Below, piece after piece: positions 12,546-18,668 of a stretch of DNA of 18,668 nucleotides. The DNA is from an uncultured Bacilli bacterium. Its GTDB lineage: Bacteria; Bacillota_I; Bacilli_A; RF39; UBA660. The notes beneath the pieces were generated by a model, which did no database searches, was not told where the DNA came from, and worked only from the letters and a program-made list of their open reading frames with translations. Position 1 is the first letter of the stretch. Each line of letters opens with the position of its first letter. Where the stretch lies: assembly GCA_934153655.1 (NCBI GenBank), contig CAKPFH010000030.1, forward strand, positions 1 to 18,668, given 5' to 3'. A program made the translations under genes and the position numbers.

Positions 12546-13786
12546 AATTGCTCTTTATATTTATTATATATACGTTCATTTATAACTAAATCAAATTCTC
12601 CTATATATTCAATAATTGTTGATGGAAAACTTAATTTTGGAACATTTAAAGTTTTATATTTACCTAGTTTTTCTTTACTAAAGTTACCTACTACTCCATT
12701 TAAATTTATATACATAAAACCTTCACTTTTATATTTTTTAATTAGTTCCCAAATAAATACATATCTTGGATTAAATTTTAAATAATCATCTAAATAACTA
12801 TCTATTATTAAATCAACTCCATTATTGTGTTTAATAGTAAAACCAGCTCCTATAGTAAAATAATCAGGATTAGTTCTTGATAAATTAGTAGCATAAATAA
12901 GTTCATTTTTATAATTATTTAATCTTTCATCAGATTTAATCTTATCATTTATTATTCTTTGTTTTTCACTATCTTGAATACTAAAATCTTGTACTAAAGC
13001 TGATAATTCATCATTTTTAAGAGCTTCTAAGTCATATTCTCTTTTCATATTATTTAAATAATTATCAGTATTAACTTTAATAAAGAAAATATCCATAGCA
13101 TTATTTTTAGAAAAGTTATTATACATACCTTGATAATATCTTCTTCGTCTTTTTTTGTTTTTATTACCAATAAATTGATATAAACCATCTACATCTCCAG
13201 TTTTATCAAGTAAAACTTCTAAACCAGAGTTTTGACTTTGTTCTATTTTTTCTCTTGCTTCTTTAGTAATATTAGAATATATTTCTTTTAAATCATGACT
13301 TAAGTTAATAAAAGCATTTAATCTTGGTTTATAATCTTCAAAATATTTATTAAAACCCATATGTAAATAACCATTTGTTTTTAAAGTATCTAATATTTGG
13401 TTAACAGTATTACTAAAATAAATAATATTACCTTTATTATCTCTTTCACTACAAATAATAGGTGGATCTATTTTTATAAAAGCATAATGTTGTTTTTTTA
13501 ATAAATTAATAAGTCCCATGGTTACATTTTTTACTAATTTACTATCTGTATAATCTATTAAAAAACCACGAGGTGCATAAGCATATTTATAATATAAATA
13601 TACTGTTTTATGTAAAAATAAAGTAACTCCAACTAATTCATTATCTTGAACAAAACCTATATAGAAAGTATTTAAACCTTCATATCTTGATGTTTCGGCA
13701 TAAGCTGATGTTTGATAATAAGTGCTATATTTATGATGATAAGCAAAATTATCAAATTCTTCTTTAGTTAAAGCAACTATTTTCAT
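12536..13786 (-). CDS. FemX/FemAB-type lipid II aminoacyltransferase
   Basis: FemX-type enzymes use aminoacyl-tRNA to add the first or later residues of the peptidoglycan cross-bridge to lipid II at the inner face of the membrane. The 416-residue length is typical. Family features: the first GNAT-like half with FYIGFVQDNELVGVTLFL and YAPRGFLIDY, the second half with ISREARxKI-like NITKEAREKIEQS, a helical arm (about 240-300, charged, coiled-coil-like) and the C-terminal YINLNGVVGNF and GKYKTLNVPKL segments. ATG 13786 has GAAGGA about 10 nt upstream. The gene has its own promoter and diverges from the AAA+ operon. Which amino acid is added is not deducible. Confidence 0.88.
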   Translation of the reverse strand: MKIVALTKEEFDNFAYHHKYSTYYQTSAYAETSRYEGLNTFYIGFVQDNELVGVTLFLHKTVYLYYKYAYAPRGFLIDYTDSKLVKNVTMGLINLLKKQHYAFIKIDPPIICSERDNKGNIIYFSNTVNQILDTLKTNGYLHMGFNKYFEDYKPRLNAFINLSHDLKEIYSNITKEAREKIEQSQNSGLEVLLDKTGDVDGLYQFIGNKNKKRRRRYYQGMYNNFSKNNAMDIFFIKVNTDNYLNNMKREYDLEALKNDELSALVQDFSIQDSEKQRIINDKIKSDERLNNYKNELIYATNLSRTNPDYFTIGAGFTIKHNNGVDLIIDSYLDDYLKFNPRYVFIWELIKKYKSEGFMYINLNGVVGNFSKEKLGKYKTLNVPKLSFPSTIIEYIGEFDLVINERIYNKYKEQLKK

Positions 13787-13808
13787 TTAACACACATCCT
13801 TCAGTAGT

Positions 13809-13837
13809 ATTATACCTATTTTTTTAAATAATAGCAA
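13809..13837 (-). promoter_or_regulatory. Promoter of the FemX gene
   Basis: Minus-strand TTGCTA (13832-13837), 17-bp spacer, perfect TATAAT (13809-13814). Confidence 0.75.
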
Positions 13838-13865
13838 TATTTTTATTTTTATTAATTATTAATTG

Positions 13866-13874
13866 TGTTATAAT
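13866..13874 (+). promoter_or_regulatory. Extended -10 promoter of the AAA+ operon
   Basis: TGTTATAAT: an extended TGn motif with a perfect TATAAT (13869-13874). The -35 at 17 bp is only T-rich, which an extended -10 can tolerate. Confidence 0.55.
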
Positions 13875-13895
13875 AATAAAGTAAAGGTGGTGCCC

Positions 13896-15104
13896 ATGGA
13901 AACAATTAATGATAATATAGAAGATATTGATAAAATAGATGTAATTTCAGATACTGATAATGAAATAATTGATGATTTAGATACTCCTAAAAAAGAAAAT
14001 AGTATATTTGATGCTGTTATTGATGTTGAAAATGATAATGACAATGATGATATAGATTTAATAAGTTCTGATGATGCTGAATTAATTGATAATAATAATG
14101 AAATTGTTACAGAAGCTAAAGAAGATAATAAAGATGTTATAAGTCAAAATATAGATACTGAAACTAAAAATCAAGATATTTCTATTAAAGATAATCCAAG
14201 TTATCAAGTTATCCTTGAATATGGAGAAGATATTACCGATAAAGAATATATTACTAATCCTGCTATTGGAAGAGAAAAAGAAATGCAAGAATTAATAGTT
14301 ATTTTATTAACTCCTGAAAAATCTGGTATTTTAGTTGGTAAACCTGGTATTGGTAAAACTGCTATAGTTGAGGGTTTAAGTTATAAAATTCAAAATAATC
14401 AAGTTCCTGATGCTTTAAAAGATTATACAATATTCAAATTAAATAGTGCTAGTTTAACTGGTATTATTCCTGATACGCAAGAATTAAAAATTCAAAGAGT
14501 TGTTGATAATTTAAAAAATCTTGATAAAGTAATGGTTTTTATTGATGAAATTCATACTTTAATTGGTAATGGAGAAAACACTTTAGACTTTGCTAATATT
14601 TTTAAACCTGTAATAGACCGTGGTACAATTAAAATAATAGGGGCTACAACAAGTGATGAATATGATCGTTATATTTTAAAAGATAAAGCCTTTGTTAGAC
14701 GTTTTCAAAAAGTTGAAGTATCTGAGCCTGATCGTAATATGAATATTCAAATAATGATGGGTACCTATCCAAAATTTGAAAAGAAAATGGGCTTAAAACT
14801 AAAATACACTGACTTTGTTAAAGAAAACATCATGGCTTTTATAACTGATATAACTAGTGAATTTAAAAGGACTTATGAAACATCGGTAAGATATCCTGAT
14901 ATTGCTCTTACTATTTTACAACAAGCTTTTTCCTATGCAGCCTTTGATAATCGTCAAGAAGTTGATATAAGAGATATTAGAAAAGCTATTTTAAATACCA
15001 AATTAATATACCCAGATGTTATAAAAAAAGAGTTAATAAGATTTAACCAAGTATTTAAAGATATTTATTTATCCGAAACCAAACAAATACTAAAAGGAGA
15101 ATAA
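13896..15104 (+). CDS. Orphan ClpB/ClpA-like single AAA+ ATPase with acidic N-terminal tail
   Basis: 402 residues from ATG 13896 (AAAGGTGGTG upstream); the frame further upstream lacks a ribosome binding site. Residues 1-100 are a disordered, Asp/Asn/Glu-rich tail. A single AAA+ module of the Clp D1 type follows: NPAIGREKEM (121-130), Walker A GKPGIGKT (148-155), Walker B VMVFIDE (212-218), sensor 1 GATTSDEY (249-256) and arginine finger region FVRRFQ. The region where ClpB D1 has its Tyr-containing pore loop reads SASLTGIIPDTQE, without an aromatic residue. There is no second AAA+ module, N-domain or visible ClpP-binding loop, so it is not a normal unfoldase. A membrane protein gene overlaps its stop by one base (TAATG), suggesting a coupled pair. 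Role unknown. Confidence 0.75.
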   Translation: METINDNIEDIDKIDVISDTDNEIIDDLDTPKKENSIFDAVIDVENDNDNDDIDLISSDDAELIDNNNEIVTEAKEDNKDVISQNIDTETKNQDISIKDNPSYQVILEYGEDITDKEYITNPAIGREKEMQELIVILLTPEKSGILVGKPGIGKTAIVEGLSYKIQNNQVPDALKDYTIFKLNSASLTGIIPDTQELKIQRVVDNLKNLDKVMVFIDEIHTLIGNGENTLDFANIFKPVIDRGTIKIIGATTSDEYDRYILKDKAFVRRFQKVEVSEPDRNMNIQIMMGTYPKFEKKMGLKLKYTDFVKENIMAFITDITSEFKRTYETSVRYPDIALTILQQAFSYAAFDNRQEVDIRDIRKAILNTKLIYPDVIKKELIRFNQVFKDIYLSETKQILKGE

Positions 15105-15478
15105 TGAAAAAATACATATATTATTTTAGAATAATTACTTATCTTTTATATTTAGTTACTTTGTTTCTTTTAATAGATAATTTATATAAAACTAGTTTTA
15201 TGTCTATTGTTTTCTTTATTTTAAATATTATTTATGCTTTTATAATGTTACTTACTATTTTATCTAAGAAAAAAATTTATCTAGAAACAATTTCTTTTAA
15301 TCTTTTAAATATTGGTATTTATTTATATATATTTATGTTATATAAAATAATTTCAGTTAATACTGTTTTAGATATTTTAAATAATAAAGTTTATTTTAAT
15401 AATAATTATATAATGATGTCTATTCTATTAGTAGGAATGACTATCTATGCTCTTATTTTAAACAATGAAAAAATCTGA
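15104..15478 (+). CDS. Small four-helix membrane protein coupled to the AAA+ ATPase
   Basis: 124 residues, four predicted membrane helices (about 9-25, 31-51, 58-80 and 101-119) with very short loops, no recognisable family. Its ATG overlaps the last base of the upstream TAA, and the AAAGGAGAA ribosome binding site lies in the end of the AAA+ gene, so translation is probably coupled. The pairing suggests the ATPase acts at the membrane, but this is inference from gene order. A strong terminator overlaps its end. Confidence 0.7.
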   Translation: MKKYIYYFRIITYLLYLVTLFLLIDNLYKTSFMSIVFFILNIIYAFIMLLTILSKKKIYLETISFNLLNIGIYLYIFMLYKIISVNTVLDILNNKVYFNNNYIMMSILLVGMTIYALILNNEKI

Positions 15479-15500
15479 TATTACTTACCAGATTTTTTTT
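15468..15500 (+). terminator. Terminator of the AAA+ operon (bidirectional)
   Basis: A 10-bp stem (AAAAAATCTG 15468-15477 with 15489-15498), 11-nt loop, long T run. It includes stop codons of the convergent genes. Confidence 0.8.
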
Positions 15501-16254
15501 TATCTTCTAATAATTTACTTTGATAAGAATCATAGATATATAATCTATTTCTTATACTTTGAAAATTAAAGTTTTCTAAAATATTATAACTATTTAAACC
15601 ATTTAATCTAATTTCAAGTTCTAAAGCTTTTGGATTTTTTAATAAATTTCTTTGAAAACTAAGTTTACTTTCATATAATTCTATTCTTTTATTAATTTCT
15701 CTTATTAATGTTTCCTTGTCAGTAAGTGATAATTCAGTTATTTTACTTTCTAAAATATCCATGATTATTTCTTGAAGTTTATCTAAATAATTAAGAGAAC
15801 TATTAAATAAATCATGAGTTTCTTGAAAACTATCTAATTCTTTTTTATAGTTTTCTAGATAATCAGAAGTCTTTTTTTTAAGAAAAAATTCATCATTTAA
15901 ATTATAAGTTCTTGCTTTAATTATATTATTAAAACTTTGAATATTATCATCAAGTGATAACATACTATCATATAAATTAGCATAGATATCCATTATTTCA
16001 ATAGGCATAGCAAGTGGTAATTTAGTTTCAATATTTTGAATTATTAAATTTAATAAACTATTCATGTAATTATGCTTTAAATAATTAATAGCAGAATACT
16101 TTAAATATAAATCTACTAAATCTTTTAAATTTAAAACAGATAATTGATTTTCAATTTCTTCTAAAAGAAGATCAAACTTTCTTTTATAAATATTTTCATA
16201 TTCATCTTGTTTATTATAATATTTTATATATGTTTCTATTAAATAAGTATCCAT
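15481..16254 (-). CDS. Helical cytoplasmic protein of unknown function
   Basis: No family recognised. 257 residues, almost entirely predicted helix with heptad-like spacing of Leu and Ile (for example LLLEEIENQLSVLNLKDLVD and LDKLQEIIMDILESKITEL), rich in Glu, Lys, Asn and Leu, no signal or membrane segment. Coiled-coil assembly or a scaffold role is plausible. ATG 16254 follows GGGGGG (16257-16262), an unusually G-pure ribosome binding site. It has its own promoter (16277-16305) but lies only 56 bases after the surface-protein gene with no terminator between, so read-through from that gene is likely too. Confidence 0.65.
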   Translation of the reverse strand: MDTYLIETYIKYYNKQDEYENIYKRKFDLLLEEIENQLSVLNLKDLVDLYLKYSAINYLKHNYMNSLLNLIIQNIETKLPLAMPIEIMDIYANLYDSMLSLDDNIQSFNNIIKARTYNLNDEFFLKKKTSDYLENYKKELDSFQETHDLFNSSLNYLDKLQEIIMDILESKITELSLTDKETLIREINKRIELYESKLSFQRNLLKNPKALELEIRLNGLNSYNILENFNFQSIRNRLYIYDSYQSKLLEDKKKSGK

Positions 16255-16276
16255 ATACCCCCCTTAAGTAGTAGTT

Positions 16277-16305
16277 ATTATACCACTTAATTAAGAGATT
16301 GTAAA
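16277..16305 (-). promoter_or_regulatory. Promoter of the helical protein gene
   Basis: Minus-strand TTTACA (16300-16305), 17-bp spacer, perfect TATAAT (16277-16282), directly after the stop of the surface-protein gene. Confidence 0.7.
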
Positions 16306-16310
16306 GTATG

Positions 16311-18269
16311 CTATTTAAGGGCTATGGTGAAAGGATCAGTTTTAGTACCAGATCCTCCTGTTATGACAACGTTTGATTTTAGGTATATTGAGGGGCGTGC
16401 AGCATGATTAGTTGAAAATTCATCATGATATTTAAGATTACTGTCACTATAAATATATCTAATAGAACTAGTTTCATATGGAGTTATTAACCACATCATA
16501 TCACTCATATTATTAATTTTCCCTTGTACACTTGCAAACATTTCTCCATGTCTTGGTAGTCCCACATAACCATTCCATATGCTTGTTGTTTTTGTACAAC
16601 TTTTAGTTGTTTCAGTTGTATTACTTGTATTACATAAAGAATTTTTATAACTTATACCACCTGGTACTGCTTTTACATAATATGTTCCTTTATCTAACAT
16701 ACTTTTTGATGCTAAACTATTATACCAAGTATTATTTAAATAATAGTCCCAGTAATCATCACTATCTCCATTTCCATAAGTTGAACTTGTACTAAACATT
16801 TTTTCAACAACATCTGTGCCACTTCTTATATAATCATTTTTATTTAATTTAACTTTCCCATCTTCTATTCCAACTATTCTATAAACTTCTTTGGTCGAAC
16901 TATCTCCATCTTCATCAAAAATCACGTACTCACCACTAACTCTTGTATTTAATAATGTAGTATTTGACGTTGGTTTTTTCTTATCATCTAATATTCTATA
17001 TGGATTATCAACACTTCCAGTACCATCAAAAAATTTAATAGTTGATTTCAAATTTATTGCTGGACGTACCATAAAACTCTTAGCAAGACCATAACAAGCA
17101 GTACCTCCATAACTTACATACGTTATAAAAGATGAATTATATGGATTTAATAACCACCAAGAAAAATCATTCTTTAAATAACCAGTATCATAACTTGAAT
17201 TTTTATAACTTAAATAATATTCATAACTATTTAAAAGTCCTATGGATGTGTTTTTACCAATCGTAGAATTATTAATTAAAGTCGTTTCAGGTAACTTAGT
17301 ACTACCACTACCAGTTGTTATATTCCATGTACTATCTTCTACTATTATATTTTGATAATTATATAAAGTATCTAAAAAGTCTTCATTTAGAAATTGGTAT
17401 ATATATGATCCAGTATATGTCGTATCATTTTTTTTGGAAATATTATAAAAATTTACATCACTTCCATAGGAAATAGTTGTAATTGCATCATCTGTTATCG
17501 CTTTCAAAGTTCCATCTGGATTAATTGCTGTTATTCGCCAAAGTTTACCAGAGTACCAAACATAATTGTAATCTACATCAGTGCTTGATCCTGAAATATA
17601 AATTGTATCATCTTCTTCAATAATAGTATTGGTTTTCTCAGTTAATAACATTGCTTTAAAATCTTCTATGTTTTCTACTCTCTTTTTATTAAAGTCTCCC
17701 GTTACTTTTACTTTGATAGATGCAAAAACATTATTCCACTCTTCCATAGTATAATCTTGATTAATATTACCTATTTTAGTATCATTTGATACCCACATAT
17801 AAAGTCTATAAGTTCTTGCTATTTCAGTTGTTGTATTTTTATTAATTGTATCAACATATATTCTTTTACTTGTTAAATCATCATAACTTTTGTTATTTAA
17901 TAATTCGGTTTCAACTCCATTACTGATGGTTGTTAATCTAAATTTTAATAAATTATCTTTTATTCTGGTTTTTCCTGTTTGATTATCTCCTTTAGTTAAG
18001 ACTATCTCATACCAAATATCTTTTTCAGTATAAGTATTCTTTCCATCTATCGTGAACTCAAAATATTTTGTTTGATCAAAAGTACTACTTGGCATAGCAT
18101 TTTCTATTTTAAGTTCATTGGTTTCGTTGTAATGCATGTAGATATCGCCTACTACTAGACTTGAATTTTTACTTGTTCTACTAGTTGTAAAAATCGAATA
18201 AGTTATTCCTATGGTTGTAATTAATATTCCTGTTATTAAAGTTAAAATTATTAATTTTTTATTTTTCAT
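16311..18269 (-). CDS. Large anchored surface protein, TasA/camelysin-like N-terminus with two DUF6273-like modules
   Basis: 652 residues from ATG 18269, chosen for its GGAGTTAGT ribosome binding site; the longer frame to 18320 is unlikely. A KNKK start and one hydrophobic helix (about 5-25, ending GITYSIF) resemble the signal of TasA/camelysin-type secreted fibre proteins, followed by SSLVVGDIYMHYNE, as in that group's first strand. Two similar modules follow, each with a YVW/YRI start, a WWLLNPY or MWLITPY block, then VRPAINLKS or ARPSIYLKS, and a closing GTGSVDNPYRI or GSGTKTDPFTI. These resemble DUF6273 modules common in gut Bacillota surface proteins (recalled). There is no LPXTG motif. 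Likely a cell-surface or matrix protein; ligand unknown. Confidence 0.72.
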   Translation of the reverse strand: MKNKKLIILTLITGILITTIGITYSIFTTSRTSKNSSLVVGDIYMHYNETNELKIENAMPSSTFDQTKYFEFTIDGKNTYTEKDIWYEIVLTKGDNQTGKTRIKDNLLKFRLTTISNGVETELLNNKSYDDLTSKRIYVDTINKNTTTEIARTYRLYMWVSNDTKIGNINQDYTMEEWNNVFASIKVKVTGDFNKKRVENIEDFKAMLLTEKTNTIIEEDDTIYISGSSTDVDYNYVWYSGKLWRITAINPDGTLKAITDDAITTISYGSDVNFYNISKKNDTTYTGSYIYQFLNEDFLDTLYNYQNIIVEDSTWNITTGSGSTKLPETTLINNSTIGKNTSIGLLNSYEYYLSYKNSSYDTGYLKNDFSWWLLNPYNSSFITYVSYGGTACYGLAKSFMVRPAINLKSTIKFFDGTGSVDNPYRILDDKKKPTSNTTLLNTRVSGEYVIFDEDGDSSTKEVYRIVGIEDGKVKLNKNDYIRSGTDVVEKMFSTSSTYGNGDSDDYWDYYLNNTWYNSLASKSMLDKGTYYVKAVPGGISYKNSLCNTSNTTETTKSCTKTTSIWNGYVGLPRHGEMFASVQGKINNMSDMMWLITPYETSSIRYIYSDSNLKYHDEFSTNHAARPSIYLKSNVVITGGSGTKTDPFTIALK

Positions 18270-18322
18270 ACTAACTCCTATTCTCTGCCCCTCTATTCTA
18301 ATATGATTTTGTATTAACATAT

Positions 18323-18351
18323 ATTTTATTAATAATAAATAGTTTTGTTAA
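18323..18351 (-). promoter_or_regulatory. Promoter of the surface-protein gene
   Basis: Minus-strand TTAACA (18346-18351), 17-bp spacer, TAAAAT (18323-18328); start near 18316, leader about 47 nt. Confidence 0.5.
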
Positions 18352-18380
18352 AAATAAAAATCATATTATGTGGACATGTA

Positions 18381-18431
18381 AAAAAACATGATTAAAAATT
18401 ACAGTTTACTGTAAACTTAATCATGTTTTTT
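18381..18431 (-). terminator. Two-tier hairpin terminator of dispersed repeat copy B
   Basis: An outer 14-bp stem (18381-18394 with 18418-18431) encloses an inner 6-bp stem (18399-18404 with 18409-18414). A and T runs on either side make it usable in both directions. It insulates the surface-protein gene from the element upstream. Confidence 0.65.
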
Positions 18432-18482
18432 ATTATTATTTTTTCATTTAATTTATTACAAAACTCTTTATTTAATAAGGGT

Positions 18483-18560
18483 TTATATACCCCCCCCCCA
18501 TGTAAAGTTTTGTAAAGTTAGAGATTGATTTGTTGTAAAGTAACTATTTGTTTTATTCAT
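18483..18560 (-). CDS. Putative 25-residue microprotein with G-tract (copy B)
   Basis: ATG 18560 follows AAAAGGAG with a 9-nt spacer. The 25-residue product shares FTTNQ-L-LQNFTWGGG with copy A and stops two codons after the G tract. With one G fewer the frame would continue for about 30 more codons into the terminator hairpin. No homologue recognised; not certain to be translated. Confidence 0.4.
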   Translation of the reverse strand: MNKTNSYFTTNQSLTLQNFTWGGGI

Positions 18561-18668
18561 AAAAATCAACTCCTTTTAAAAATTTTTTGTACTTTTTATT
18601 CTTTTTACTATTTAATAATATCAAATAATTTTTAGATTTTCAAGATATTTTTTTCATTAATTACTTTT

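Larger units (their letters stand above)
18381..18604 (-). repeat. Dispersed element, copy B
   Basis: Same order as copy A on the minus strand: Shine-Dalgarno (complement of 18570-18574), small ORF, ten-G tract (plus-strand C18490-C18499), variable stretch, two-tier hairpin. The core from the Shine-Dalgarno to the G tract is the best conserved part; the stretch between G tract and hairpin diverges in sequence and length. Same orientation as copy A. Confidence 0.7.

Noticed and set aside
14082..14288. 68-residue minus-strand ORF within the AAA+ gene
   Set aside because: Antisense shadow of the acidic low-complexity tail; hydrophobic Phe/Ile-rich translation expected by chance.
16607..17094. 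Two plus-strand ORFs (62 and 67 residues) inside the surface-protein gene
   Set aside because: Antisense shadows without ribosome binding sites or recognisable sequence.

Overview
The window looks like a piece of chromosome from an A+T-rich (roughly three quarters A+T, by eye) Gram-positive bacterium of the Bacillota/Bacilli type. It could be one of the small-genome, uncultured gut lineages close to the Mollicutes, but with a peptidoglycan wall. Evidence: a spore germination protease (gpr), a FemX-type lipid II aminoacyltransferase, a VanY-type carboxypeptidase, an L13-type ribosomal leader, near-consensus sigma-A promoters, strong G-rich ribosome binding sites, and a UGA stop in the tyrosine-rich gene at 11826-12527. 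Species cannot be named from sequence alone.

Layout. 1-340: a dispersed element (hairpin terminator, ten-C tract, small minus-strand ORF) that recurs at 18380-18605. 391-2212: membrane-anchored D,D-carboxypeptidase and a convergent lipid kinase sharing one terminator. 2213-2524: a likely small RNA with its own promoter and terminator, bracketed by two look-alike terminators. 2525-3480: rplM-rpsI operon behind an L13-like leader. 3518-5150: a HAD-type nucleotidase-like gene and an unknown partner. 5399-6771: gpr divergent from rpsT. 6847-7962: secreted transglutaminase-like protein and yidD. 8039-8146: tRNA-Gln(CTG). 8147-9600: an accessory island with an Abi_2/AbiF-type HEPN ribonuclease locus. 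9682-12527: a membrane-anchored protein, a small membrane protein and a tyrosine-rich protein. 12536-16254: FemX, a two-gene operon of an orphan ClpB-like AAA+ protein with a four-helix membrane protein, and a helical protein. 16311-18269: a large anchored surface protein with duplicated C-terminal modules.

How the genes fit together. Much of the window serves the cell envelope: VanY-like trimming, FemX-like cross-bridge building, YidD-assisted membrane insertion, a transglutaminase-like protein and two large anchored proteins. The rest is core translation, sporulation/germination, and one defence or toxin-antitoxin island.

Most interesting system: the Abi locus. A consensus promoter (8517-8544) reads at once into a small hairpin-terminator RNA whose 3' arm carries the gene's ribosome binding site. 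A second hairpin overlaps the stop codon of the gene. The two 11-nt loops are perfectly complementary and the two stems differ by compensating changes, so the hairpins are either kissing partners or an inverted duplicate of one RNA. The gene itself is interrupted by an exact 7-bp tandem duplication (9074-9087). Removing one copy restores an uninterrupted 318-residue frame, so the locus appears switched off by a potentially reversible mutation. The second interesting system is the pair of ten-C/ten-G tract elements at the window ends, which look like phase-variable microprotein genes.
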